Part shown: piece after piece, positions 6,972 to 12,399 of the stretch
Layout of the letters: every line of letters starts with the position of its first letter
How positions within the stretch are numbered: the first letter of the stretch is position 1
DNA from: Thermoplasmata archaeon
Lineage (GTDB): Archaea > Thermoplasmatota > Thermoplasmata > UBA10834
Assembly: GCA_013329135.1 (NCBI GenBank)
Contig: DUKU01000096.1
Coordinates: forward strand, 3,533 to 15,931
DNA: 12,399 bases
Direction: 5' to 3'
Notes under the pieces: generated by a model
The model's database searches: none
What the model was told of the DNA's origin: nothing
What the model saw: the letters and a program-made list of their open reading frames with translations, nothing else
Made by a program: the position numbers and the translations under genes

Positions 6972-8525
6972 ATGAGCAGGGTCAAGAGAGCTTTGGTCAG
7001 CGTATCTGACAAGACAGGCCTCCCGGAATTCGCGAAGGGTCTGTCCGAGCTAGGGATAGAAATTCTCTCAACTGGCGGGACGGCAACACTCCTTGAGAAG
7101 AGCGGTGTGCCGGTCATAGGTGTCTCTGAGGTCACTAAGTTCCCGGAGATGCTCGACGGGAGGGTCAAGACGCTCCACCCGGCGATCCATGGCGCACTCC
7201 TCGCGATGAGGGAGAAGCCGGAGCACATGGAGGCCATCAGGAAGCATGGCATCGAGCCGATCGACCTCGTGGTCGTCAACCTCTACCCATTCGAATCCAC
7301 GGTCGCGAAGCCTGGCGTGAAGCTCGAGGACGCGATCGAGAACATCGATATCGGCGGGCCGTCTATGATCAGGTCCGCGGCAAAGAACAACTCCGCAGTA
7401 GCAGTCGTCGTGGACCCTGCACAGTATGGCGCGATCCTCACTGAGCTCAGGGAGAACGACTGCAAGCTCTCCGAGGACACCAGGAAGAGACTCGCGCTCG
7501 AGGCGTTCAGGGCGACCGCGAGGTACGACTCAGCCATCGCATCCTACCTCGGGAAGAAGTTCTCCGGGGAGCTGCTCCCGAAGAATCTCACACTGTCATT
7601 CGAGAAGCTTAACGACCTCAGGTACGGCGAGAACCCGCACCAGAAGGCCGCGTTCTACAAGGACCTGTTCGACCAGACTCCACTCAGCGTCGCCGCAGCG
7701 GAGAAGATGCACGGGAAGGAGATCTCGTACTGCAACGTCCTGGACCTGGACGCCGCGCTCGCGATCGTATCCGACTTCGAGAAACCAACGGCTGCGGTGA
7801 TCAAACACACGAACCCGTCAGGGGTCGCGAGCGCCGCCACCATCGCCGATGCGTTCAGGATCGCGTACAACGCGGATTCGCTCAGCGCCTTCGGGTGCGT
7901 CGTCGGCCTCAACCGACAGGTAGACCTCGAGACCGCGAAGGAGATCTCAAGCCACTTCGTCGAGGCAGTGATCGCGCCTGGCTACGACCCTGACGCGGAG
8001 AAGCTCTTGGAGGAGAAGAAGAGCATCAGGCTGCTGAGGACCAACATGCCCATCAAGCGCGAGAATGGCAGGATGTTCATGGCGAAGGTCAAAGGCGGCC
8101 TCCTGCTCCAGACGGACCCGTACGCCGAGCTGGACCGGACCAAGTTGAAGCCCGTGACGAAGCGCGTCCCGACGCCTGAGGAAGTGGACGCTATGGTCTT
8201 CGGGGTCAAGGTCTGCAGGCACATCAAGTCCAACACCATCCTGCTCGTGAAGGGCGAGAGGACCGTCGGAGTGGGTGCAGGCCAGATGAGCCGAGTCGAC
8301 GCGACGACCATCGCTGGCATGAAGGCCGGGGCTGAGGCGAAGGGTTCGATCCTCATCTCGGACGCGTTCTTCCCGTTCAGGGACGGCGTCGATGCTGCGG
8401 CCAAGGTCGGGGTTTCCGCCATCGTGCAGCCCGGAGGGTCCGTCAGGGACGACGAGGCCATCTCTGCAGCTGACGAACACGGCATCTCGATGGTGTTCAG
8501 CGGGCTCAGGCTCTTCAAGCACTGA
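6972..8525 (+). CDS. purH: PurH, bifunctional AICAR formyltransferase / IMP cyclohydrolase
   Basis: 517 residues, the usual full length for bifunctional PurH, which does the last two steps of IMP synthesis: formylation of AICAR with 10-formyl-tetrahydrofolate, then ring closure. The N-terminal cyclohydrolase domain shows RALVSVSDKTG (6-16), LSTGGTA (32-38), DGRVKTLHP (62-70) and the segment around IGGPSMIRSAAKNN (127-140). The C-terminal transformylase domain shows LRYGENPHQ (about 217-225) and the catalytic K278-H279 in KHTNPSGVA, plus C-terminal DAFFPFRDGVDAAA and QPGGSVRD. The ATG at 6972 has only a weak GGAG (6958-6961) 10 bases upstream, but the N-terminus aligns with the family at this residue. 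Most archaea use PurP and PurO instead, so the bacterial-type enzyme is notable. It is cytosolic, appears to be a single-gene unit, and is followed by a convergent gene. Confidence 0.96.
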   Translation: MSRVKRALVSVSDKTGLPEFAKGLSELGIEILSTGGTATLLEKSGVPVIGVSEVTKFPEMLDGRVKTLHPAIHGALLAMREKPEHMEAIRKHGIEPIDLVVVNLYPFESTVAKPGVKLEDAIENIDIGGPSMIRSAAKNNSAVAVVVDPAQYGAILTELRENDCKLSEDTRKRLALEAFRATARYDSAIASYLGKKFSGELLPKNLTLSFEKLNDLRYGENPHQKAAFYKDLFDQTPLSVAAAEKMHGKEISYCNVLDLDAALAIVSDFEKPTAAVIKHTNPSGVASAATIADAFRIAYNADSLSAFGCVVGLNRQVDLETAKEISSHFVEAVIAPGYDPDAEKLLEEKKSIRLLRTNMPIKRENGRMFMAKVKGGLLLQTDPYAELDRTKLKPVTKRVPTPEEVDAMVFGVKVCRHIKSNTILLVKGERTVGVGAGQMSRVDATTIAGMKAGAEAKGSILISDAFFPFRDGVDAAAKVGVSAIVQPGGSVRDDEAISAADEHGISMVFSGLRLFKH

Positions 8526-8597
8526 GCTGAGAGCACAAACTCCCAAACCCCTTGTACGATTTCTAATCCGCAGTCGCGTCTGAAGGCCCGACCGAGT

Positions 8598-10163
8598 CTA
8601 GAGTATCGGGACGAGGTTCGGTCTGAAATCCCCGGGGTCGGGGTCGGTCATCGCGTGTGGGGCGGTGTACGGCTCCTCCCCTCTGACGACCATGATGCCC
8701 GAGGTCTTGTCTATCCTTATGTGGGTGTGCGCCAGGTCCGTGAGTCTGCTCGTCGACTTCACAGAGGGCGTGACGGTCGCGACGAACATGCCGTCGTTGT
8801 TCAGCAGCGCCGACAGATAGTCCATCAGCCCGTCCAGGACGCCCGACCCGTATATGGATTCGAGCGAGTCGAAACCTATGATCGACAGGTACGGCGACTT
8901 CGTGTCCTTGAGCGCATACTGGATGTCCTGCCACTTGATGTCGACCTTGACATCCTCTCCCTCGAGTGTGACCGCGTACGGCTTCGGCGACTCGGAGGCC
9001 GCATGGGGCTCGAGTATCCGCACGCTCTTGTCGAACTCCTCAGGCTTGATGAAGCCCACGAGCTCGTCCCTCGCCACCTCGGCCCCCGTCTTCTTCGTGG
9101 GGAGCCAGGCGACCCCGCGGCCCTGGGCCGCGAAGTTGCTGATGATCGCGTTCTCGATTGAAGACGAAGAGGCCACGGGAACCCCCTGGCCCAGCTCGAT
9201 CAGAGTGATGGTGCCCTTCCTCAGGCCGCCCCCGAGCATCTCGTCGAGGTCCGCATTGCCTGTGGACACGCGCTTCTTGTCTGGGTCCGCCATATGCTCG
9301 AAGGCGTTCGGCTTCTCCGGCTTCGAGTACCGGCCGTACTCGAATGTCCTGACCCTTCCGCCCAGAAGGGTGTACACATACTTCGGCTGCCTGATCTCGC
9401 AGCCCCTGAGCTTGAGCAGGTCCAACTCCCTGATCCTCCTGCCAGTGGTGCTGTTCAGGGACAGGTAGACGACCCCGTCACCCAAGTAGTCCAGAAGCGG
9501 GTCCGGGGTCTCGAGCACGTAGACGATGTTGGTGCCACATCCCTCGACCAGGTCCTTCTGTAGAGCGTTGATGAGCTTCGACGGCTGCAGACCGTACTTC
9601 TCGGCGAGCGCGTCTATGCTGTCGATGATAATGAGCGTCCTCTCCGGCAGGGCTTTGTCGACGACGTCGTATGCCATCTCTATCTCAGGCATCATCGCGC
9701 CGACGGTCACGGTCAGCTCGCTCTCGCCCGTCGGCTCCGCGATCTGTTCTTCCCCGCCAGCCTCGATGTTCCCCTCTAACCGCATGAGCTCCTTCCTGGG
9801 GGATTTCACCTTCTCGCTCCTGAGCTCGCCCTTGATCGCGGCAAGTCCGAGGAGGATCTTCTCGACCTGCATCTCGGAATCGGCTCTCTTCTTGAGCTTC
9901 TTCCTGGCCTTGAGTATCTCGCCCTCCTTGACCTTGTCAAGGAGCCACGGGAACTGGTTGAAGAGGGACTGGTCCGAGACCCTCGTCGACATGTAGTAGC
10001 TCTGCTGGACCTGGGCCAGCTCCTCGATCATCTGGAGCGCGAGAGTGGTCTTTCCCGTGCCCGCCATGCCCCTGATTATGAGCGAGTGCCCACCAGGGTT
10101 CGACAGGAACGTGATCATTTCTCTCGGGAATGTAGCCGTACCAGTCTGTTCAGCCTCAGCCAT
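8598..10163 (-). CDS. GvpD-like tandem RecA-fold P-loop ATPase
   Basis: 521 residues from the ATG at 10163; a TTG at 10172 is in frame, but the AGGAG site abuts it and is well spaced (9 bases) only for the ATG. The first ATPase domain has Walker A GMAGTGKTT (32-40) with K38, followed by STRVSDQSLFNQFPWL (59-74), which resembles the GvpD P-loop family, and Walker B LIIIDS (177-182). Charged, probably helical residues fill about 76-150. A second RecA/KaiC-like domain begins at STGNADLDEMLGGGL (300-314), but its P-loop position reads ELGQGVPVASSS (323-334) with no GK[ST], so it should not hydrolyse ATP normally. LSIIGFDS (426-433) looks like its Walker B. GvpD was named for gas-vesicle gene regulation in haloarchaea, but homologues occur without gas vesicles and none of those genes is seen here. 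The gene lies 43 bases after a winged-helix gene on the same strand, which suggests a joint regulatory or signalling role. Confidence 0.8.
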   Translation of the reverse strand: MAEAEQTGTATFPREMITFLSNPGGHSLIIRGMAGTGKTTLALQMIEELAQVQQSYYMSTRVSDQSLFNQFPWLLDKVKEGEILKARKKLKKRADSEMQVEKILLGLAAIKGELRSEKVKSPRKELMRLEGNIEAGGEEQIAEPTGESELTVTVGAMMPEIEMAYDVVDKALPERTLIIIDSIDALAEKYGLQPSKLINALQKDLVEGCGTNIVYVLETPDPLLDYLGDGVVYLSLNSTTGRRIRELDLLKLRGCEIRQPKYVYTLLGGRVRTFEYGRYSKPEKPNAFEHMADPDKKRVSTGNADLDEMLGGGLRKGTITLIELGQGVPVASSSSIENAIISNFAAQGRGVAWLPTKKTGAEVARDELVGFIKPEEFDKSVRILEPHAASESPKPYAVTLEGEDVKVDIKWQDIQYALKDTKSPYLSIIGFDSLESIYGSGVLDGLMDYLSALLNNDGMFVATVTPSVKSTSRLTDLAHTHIRIDKTSGIMVVRGEEPYTAPHAMTDPDPGDFRPNLVPIL

Positions 10164-10172
10164 CTTGCTCAA

Positions 10173-10177
10173 CTCCT
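10173..10177 (-). promoter_or_regulatory. Shine-Dalgarno site that decides the ATPase start
   Basis: AGGAG on the minus strand is directly adjacent to the in-frame TTG at 10172 but 9 bases from the ATG at 10163. The spacing favours the ATG, shortening the protein by three residues. Confidence 0.6.
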
Positions 10178-10206
10178 GTTCGTACCTCGCACGCTCCGAA
10201 AAGGGT

Positions 10207-10602
10207 TCAGCGCTCCTTCGGCCTGAACAGGCCGCCGGGTAACGCGTCCTCCTCTTCCTCCTCTATCAGCTTGATCTCCTTCCATTCTCCTCCGAAGTCC
10301 TGGGTCTGCCCAGTCACCATCTGGAACCGGACCCTGAGCTTCCCGCCCTCGAAGAAGATGTAGGCGTTCTTGAGCTGGGATTGGTAGAGTACTATCCTCT
10401 TCCCCTGCTGTGTCAGCGCCCTCTCGACCCCTTTGACGAGCCCCGCCTTCTCGAGCGCGTGTATCCTCCTGTAACATGCCGCGATGGGTATGTTCAGCTT
10501 GGCGCTCAGTTCGAGGGCATGCTTCGGCTTTCTGGCACACGCGACGAGAATCTTCGCCGCATATGTATCCATTATCAGCCGTGATGCCTCGATGGGGTCC
10601 AA
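10207..10602 (-). CDS. Winged helix-turn-helix transcriptional regulator (ArsR-like)
   Basis: 131 residues from a TTG start at 10602, supported by GGAGG 7 bases upstream. Residues about 12-60 form an ArsR-type winged helix: DTYAAKILVAC, then KPKHALELSAKLNIPIAACYRRIHALEKAGLV, with the recognition helix around PIAACYRRIHAL. The rest (GKRIVLYQSQ, AYIFFEGGKLRVRFQ) is a beta-rich wing extension, followed by an acidic run EEEEED and a basic end. There is no evident metal-binding CxC motif. It is likely a DNA-binding repressor or activator in the cytosol. The gene precedes the GvpD-like ATPase by 43 bases and its upstream region contains several inverted repeats, so autoregulation is plausible. The target and effector are unknown. 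Confidence 0.83.
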   Translation of the reverse strand: MDPIEASRLIMDTYAAKILVACARKPKHALELSAKLNIPIAACYRRIHALEKAGLVKGVERALTQQGKRIVLYQSQLKNAYIFFEGGKLRVRFQMVTGQTQDFGGEWKEIKLIEEEEEDALPGGLFRPKER

Positions 10603-10609
10603 GAGCTGG

Positions 10610-10614
10610 CCTCC
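10610..10614 (-). promoter_or_regulatory. Shine-Dalgarno site supporting a TTG start for the wHTH gene
   Basis: GGAGG on the minus strand is 7 bases from TTG at 10602. The next in-frame ATG (10572) has no comparable site and would cut into the first helix of the DNA-binding domain. Confidence 0.6.
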
Positions 10615-10625
10615 GTACTGCGAGA

Positions 10626-10678
10626 GAGTCGCGGTGCTATCAGTTCATAGCAACACTGGGGGGATCCTTCCGCGACTC
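10626..10678 (-). repeat. Nested inverted repeat in the leader of the wHTH-ATPase unit
   Basis: A perfect 9-base inverted repeat, GAGTCGCGG (10626-10634) with CCGCGACTC (10670-10678), encloses a second perfect 6-base one, TGCTAT (10635-10640) with ATAGCA (10647-10652), separated by a 6-base loop. In RNA this could fold as a long stem with an inner hairpin. It starts 24 bases upstream of the wHTH start codon, so it probably lies in the 5' leader or promoter of the minus-strand unit. Neither arm is followed by a T-run of the kind used for termination. Confidence 0.6.
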
Positions 10679-10684
10679 ACCAAT

Positions 10685-10696
10685 CTCAGTTCTGAG
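10685..10696. repeat. Short palindrome CTCAG-TT-CTGAG in the divergent region
   Basis: A 5-2-5 inverted repeat lies about 25 bases downstream (minus strand) of the candidate TATA box at 10718-10724, where transcription toward the wHTH gene would begin. GAGTG (10694-10698) with CACTC (10707-10711) forms another 5-base inverted repeat overlapping it. Sites of this kind could be operators for the adjacent wHTH protein; that is inference. Confidence 0.35.
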
Positions 10697-10717
10697 TGGA
10701 GGAATACACTCCTGGCG

Positions 10718-10724
10718 TTTAATA
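10718..10724 (-). promoter_or_regulatory. Candidate TATA box for the wHTH-ATPase unit
   Basis: On the minus strand the sequence reads CGAAAGAGTATTAAACG: a purine-rich BRE-like stretch followed by TATTAAA. A start about 25 bases downstream would be near 10696, giving a leader of about 95 bases that contains the nested inverted repeat. Confidence 0.4.
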
Positions 10725-10767
10725 CTCTTTCGCAGTACCCGATTCTCGCATTTGAAAATCGATGCGC

Positions 10768-10780
10768 AAAAGATATTATG
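10768..10780 (+). promoter_or_regulatory. Candidate TATA/BRE promoter for the DUF35 gene
   Basis: CAAAAGATATTATG (10767-10780) is the most AT-rich element in the divergent region on the plus strand, with an A-rich BRE-like part before ATATTAT. A start near 10800 would give a leader of about 65 bases before the GTG at 10866. Confidence 0.4.
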
Positions 10781-10853
10781 GGAATGGAGTCGGTCACCTG
10801 ACACGTCTGCCTCGCGAATGCAAGGGTCCCGAATCGTCTGCCCTGGCAGCGCC

Positions 10854-10860
10854 GGAGGAG
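10854..10860 (+). promoter_or_regulatory. Shine-Dalgarno site that sets the GTG start of the DUF35 gene
   Basis: GGAGGAG ends 5 bases before GTG at 10866. The open frame runs far upstream through the divergent region, but the protein family begins at the cysteine cluster just after this GTG, so the upstream part is not coding. Confidence 0.7.
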
Positions 10861-10865
10861 TTCGA

Positions 10866-11174
10866 GTGAAGGGTAAGAGATGCAGATGCGGATTCGCCAC
10901 GCGGGCGTCAAAGCCGAGATGCCCCAGATGCGGCAAGGTCACCTCTGACGCTGAATGGAAGGACACTGGTGTGGTGCTATCGTCCGCCAGGTTGAAGAGC
11001 CCGCCCGAGGGTTTCAAGGTCCCGATGGCGCTCGTCCTGGTAGAGATCGATGGAAAGGGCCCCAAGGTCACATGCTGGAGCGAAGACGACCTGGCAGCAG
11101 GGGACGGGGTCGCACTCGTCGAAACGGAGACTGGCACGTACATCTGTGACAAGCAGAAGTCGACGGTCCCGTAG
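10866..11174 (+). CDS. DUF35 zinc-ribbon/OB-fold protein
   Basis: 102 residues from a GTG start. The N-terminus is a rubredoxin-like zinc ribbon with C6, C8 (RCRCGF) and C19, C22 (CPRCGK). The OB-fold half follows: DTGVVLSSARLKSPPEGF (33-50), VPMALVLVEIDG (52-63), then VTCWSEDDLAAGDGVAL, ending in strand ETGTYIC. This order and the P-P-x-G-F element match DUF35 proteins, which in archaea typically accompany thiolase/HMG-CoA synthase-type enzymes and help channel acyl-CoA intermediates. It is shorter than the usual 130-140 residues, and the first cysteine pair is CxC rather than CxxC. No thiolase or acyl-CoA gene is nearby, so the partner is unknown. It diverges from the wHTH gene and converges on the ACT-domain gene with a 2-base gap. 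Confidence 0.8.
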   Translation: MKGKRCRCGFATRASKPRCPRCGKVTSDAEWKDTGVVLSSARLKSPPEGFKVPMALVLVEIDGKGPKVTCWSEDDLAAGDGVALVETETGTYICDKQKSTVP

Positions 11175-11176
11175 CA

Positions 11177-12106
11177 TCATAGCGCGATGGACGATACCTC
11201 AGTGAGCGAGAACTGCGGACCCAACGCCGCGACCCTTTCCTTGAGAGTCTTCTCGATCTCCGCCTTGCCCTTCACGGCGGACGACCGGACATCGACGACG
11301 AGCTCGCACGTCATGCGCTCGTAATACACGAGGACGTTGGTGCCGCCTGACAACACATTGATGGACAGATCCCCCAGGGTCTTCATGATTTCGTAGATCG
11401 CGCCCGGCCTGTCGGGGAGGTCGATCTTGATCTTGTGCAGCTGTGAGTCGTCGTTGAGGAACACGACGGACAGTATCCATGACTCGGGCTCGGCGACGAA
11501 CATGACGGGCCCAGAGTCCTTCCCGAGGAAGTTGACATACGCATGAGGCAGCTCGAAGACGCCTCCCGCGAGGGTGCTCGCCTTCTTCTCGGTCTTCCTG
11601 AGCGCCATGGTCTTCACCTTGTCACTACCCGGGGCCGCGCCCCTGGTATACCTGGTCGCCAGGTTGGAGCTTTCCACATTCAGGAAGTCGACCATGGTGA
11701 GGCCCGCGTCCCGGGAATGCTTCGCGTCGTCGAACTCCTTCTTGAGCGTCAGCGAATCTCCGAAGAACGACAGGTCCACGAGCATCTCCCAGACCATGAT
11801 GACGTTCGGGATCGAGCTGACCGTCTCGGAGTTCAGTATGTCGATGTTCCTCGTCTTCAGGAATTGAGCGGCCTGAGCGAGGGCGCCGGGCTCGTCCCTG
11901 ACATGGATCGTGACATAGGCTATCTCCCTGTAGTTCTCCGGACCGAACGGTGACAGCACTATCTCGAACGTGCCCCTGTCCCCCGCCTCGTACCGGAACA
12001 TCGAGCTGAAGACCTCGCTGCCGTCGACGAGGCCCAGTGGTGAGCCGATCCTCGGGCTGATCCTGATCTTACCAGACTCCATCCGGCCGAAGTCCACAAG
12101 CGTCAT
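11177..12106 (-). CDS. Double ACT-domain protein (amino-acid-binding regulator), AbrB-like N-terminus
   Basis: 309 residues from an ATG at 12106 with GAGGAG 5 bases upstream. The first ACT domain is about 62-135, with EIAYVTIHVRDEPGAL then NIDILNSETVSSIP. The second is about 222-295, with LHKIKIDLPDRPGAIYEI and SINVLSGGTN. The D-E-P-G-A-L and D-R-P-G-A-I loops are the ligand-binding turns of ACT domains, which bind amino acids and form dimers. Residues about 12-32 (GKIRISPRIGSPLGL, then DGSEV) resemble the strand-helix-strand pattern of AbrB/SpoVT proteins. The linker (140-220) is less clear. There is no catalytic domain, so a sensor or regulator role is likely; the ligand is unknown. It is cytosolic. 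The gene has its own candidate promoter and ends tail-to-tail with the DUF35 gene. Confidence 0.78.
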   Translation of the reverse strand: MTLVDFGRMESGKIRISPRIGSPLGLVDGSEVFSSMFRYEAGDRGTFEIVLSPFGPENYREIAYVTIHVRDEPGALAQAAQFLKTRNIDILNSETVSSIPNVIMVWEMLVDLSFFGDSLTLKKEFDDAKHSRDAGLTMVDFLNVESSNLATRYTRGAAPGSDKVKTMALRKTEKKASTLAGGVFELPHAYVNFLGKDSGPVMFVAEPESWILSVVFLNDDSQLHKIKIDLPDRPGAIYEIMKTLGDLSINVLSGGTNVLVYYERMTCELVVDVRSSAVKGKAEIEKTLKERVAALGPQFSLTEVSSIAL

Positions 12107-12111
12107 GGTCT

Positions 12112-12117
12112 CTCCTC
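12112..12117 (-). promoter_or_regulatory. Shine-Dalgarno site for the ACT-domain gene
   Basis: GAGGAG on the minus strand, 5 bases upstream of the ATG at 12106, supports this start. Confidence 0.65.
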
Positions 12118-12141
12118 ACGTGCGGATAAGCGAATCATTGA

Positions 12142-12148
12142 GATAAAG
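12142..12148 (-). promoter_or_regulatory. Candidate TATA box for the ACT-domain gene
   Basis: CTTTATC on the minus strand, in an otherwise GC-rich context. A start about 25 bases downstream would fall near 12120, just ahead of the Shine-Dalgarno site, giving a very short leader. If real, the ACT gene is transcribed separately from the zinc-ribbon gene 57 bases upstream. Confidence 0.4.
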
Positions 12149-12163
12149 ATGTTGAATTGCAGC

Positions 12164-12370
12164 TCACGACTTGGGCGAGAAGATGTACAATGTTGGCACA
12201 CGTCTCTTGAGCCCGGTCCAATAGCCGCAGCCCTTGCACCTGTACCCTCGAGTGACCGTGCCACCGTAGACCGTGAGGTTCCTTATCTTCTCCGTCCGAC
12301 CTCCGCACACGGGGCATAGCCCGGCCGATGTCTTCTCGTCCGACTCCCTGGCCCTCATCTCGATTGTCAC
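12164..12370 (-). CDS. Small zinc-ribbon protein (5' end possibly outside window)
   Basis: 68 residues from a GTG at 12370; an ATG at 12358 is also in frame. Neither has a convincing Shine-Dalgarno site, and the frame stays open to the right edge of the window, so the true start may lie beyond it. Two zinc knuckles are visible: CPVCGG (C19, C22) and CKGCGY (C45, C48), 22 residues apart, as expected for a single four-cysteine zinc ribbon. A basic stretch KRRV follows, and the protein ends soon after in IFSPKS. Such proteins are common in archaea as nucleic-acid- or protein-binding modules. No specific family is recognised. It is oriented the same way as the ACT-domain gene, 57 bases away. Confidence 0.62.
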   Translation of the reverse strand: MTIEMRARESDEKTSAGLCPVCGGRTEKIRNLTVYGGTVTRGYRCKGCGYWTGLKRRVPTLYIFSPKS

Positions 12371-12399
12371 AAGCCCGCTAGAGAGGGCGAGGCGCCGTA

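Larger units (their letters stand above)
10603..10865. other. 263-base divergent intergenic region
   Basis: Lies between the wHTH gene (minus) and the DUF35 gene (plus). It holds the nested inverted repeat (10626-10678), the overlapping short palindromes (10685-10711), and opposed candidate TATA boxes (10718-10724 minus; 10768-10780 plus). Long open frames cross it on both strands, but none shows family features or a start with a ribosome site. Base composition is more AT-rich than the flanking genes around 10715-10785. I see no RNA gene in it. Confidence 0.6.

Noticed and set aside
7947..8546. 199-residue open frame antisense to purH
   Set aside because: A shadow of high-GC coding sequence: it is opposite a certain PurH and has no recognisable domain.
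8526..8597. Possible terminator between convergent purH and the ATPase gene
   Set aside because: There is no convincing stem-loop and only a short T-rich patch (CGATTTCTA), so I would not call a terminator.
8598..10163. A gas vesicle gene cluster, suggested by the GvpD-like ATPase
   Set aside because: No gvpA, gvpF, gvpN or other structural genes are present; the GvpD family occurs more widely than gas vesicles.
10476..10865. Long in-frame extension of the DUF35 frame upstream of GTG 10866
   Set aside because: It crosses the divergent promoter region and overlaps the wHTH gene antisense. The strong GGAGGAG site and the family N-terminus both place the start at 10866.
10640..11152. 170-residue minus-strand frame over the DUF35 gene and divergent region
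   Set aside because: No family features, and it conflicts with a well-supported plus-strand gene with its own ribosome site.

Overview
The window looks like a piece of an archaeal chromosome. The signs are GC-rich DNA (about 60% by eye), heavy use of AGG for arginine and ATA for isoleucine, TATA-like boxes ahead of transcription-unit starts, and archaeal-flavoured families: a GvpD-type P-loop ATPase, a small winged-helix regulator, a stand-alone DUF35 OB-fold protein and a double-ACT protein. Shine-Dalgarno sites are strong, and GTG and TTG starts occur. I would guess a Thermoplasmatota-type or related euryarchaeal lineage, but the sequence alone does not settle that.

Left third (1-5570, + strand): a tightly overlapping operon. 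It holds the 3' end of an HdrA, a second shortened HdrA-like flavo-iron-sulfur protein, an MvhD-like [2Fe-2S] protein, MetV and MetF. Stop and start codons overlap by 1-4 bases at every junction. A DUF885 metallopeptidase follows 14 bases after metF. The hdrA-mvhD-metV-metF content matches the multi-subunit methylenetetrahydrofolate reductase known from the acetogen Moorella thermoacetica, which suggests a soluble, perhaps electron-bifurcating reductase that makes methyl-tetrahydrofolate. HdrB/HdrC are not in the window and would be expected upstream.

Middle (5651-8525, + strand): a 12-helix MFS transporter, then a full-length bifunctional PurH with its own leader region containing a TATA-like element and a hairpin. 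PurH uses 10-formyl-tetrahydrofolate, so with MetVF it points to a cell that uses tetrahydrofolate as a C1 carrier.

Right third (8598-12399): mostly minus strand. A winged-helix regulator and a GvpD-like tandem RecA-fold ATPase form a two-gene unit (10602 to 8598). They diverge from a plus-strand DUF35 zinc-ribbon/OB-fold gene across a 263-base region with several inverted repeats and two opposed candidate promoters. The DUF35 gene ends 2 bases from the end of a convergent minus-strand gene for a two-ACT-domain protein. A small zinc-ribbon protein sits at the right edge and may continue out of the window.

The most unusual points are: the HdrA paralogue that has lost the internal iron-sulfur segments of HdrA; the MvhD homologue with CxxH where CxxC is usual; the combination of these with MetVF in an apparent archaeon; the winged-helix/GvpD-like ATPase pair with a structured leader; and the AbrB-like N-terminus on the double-ACT protein. 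No tRNA, rRNA, CRISPR array or insertion sequence was seen.
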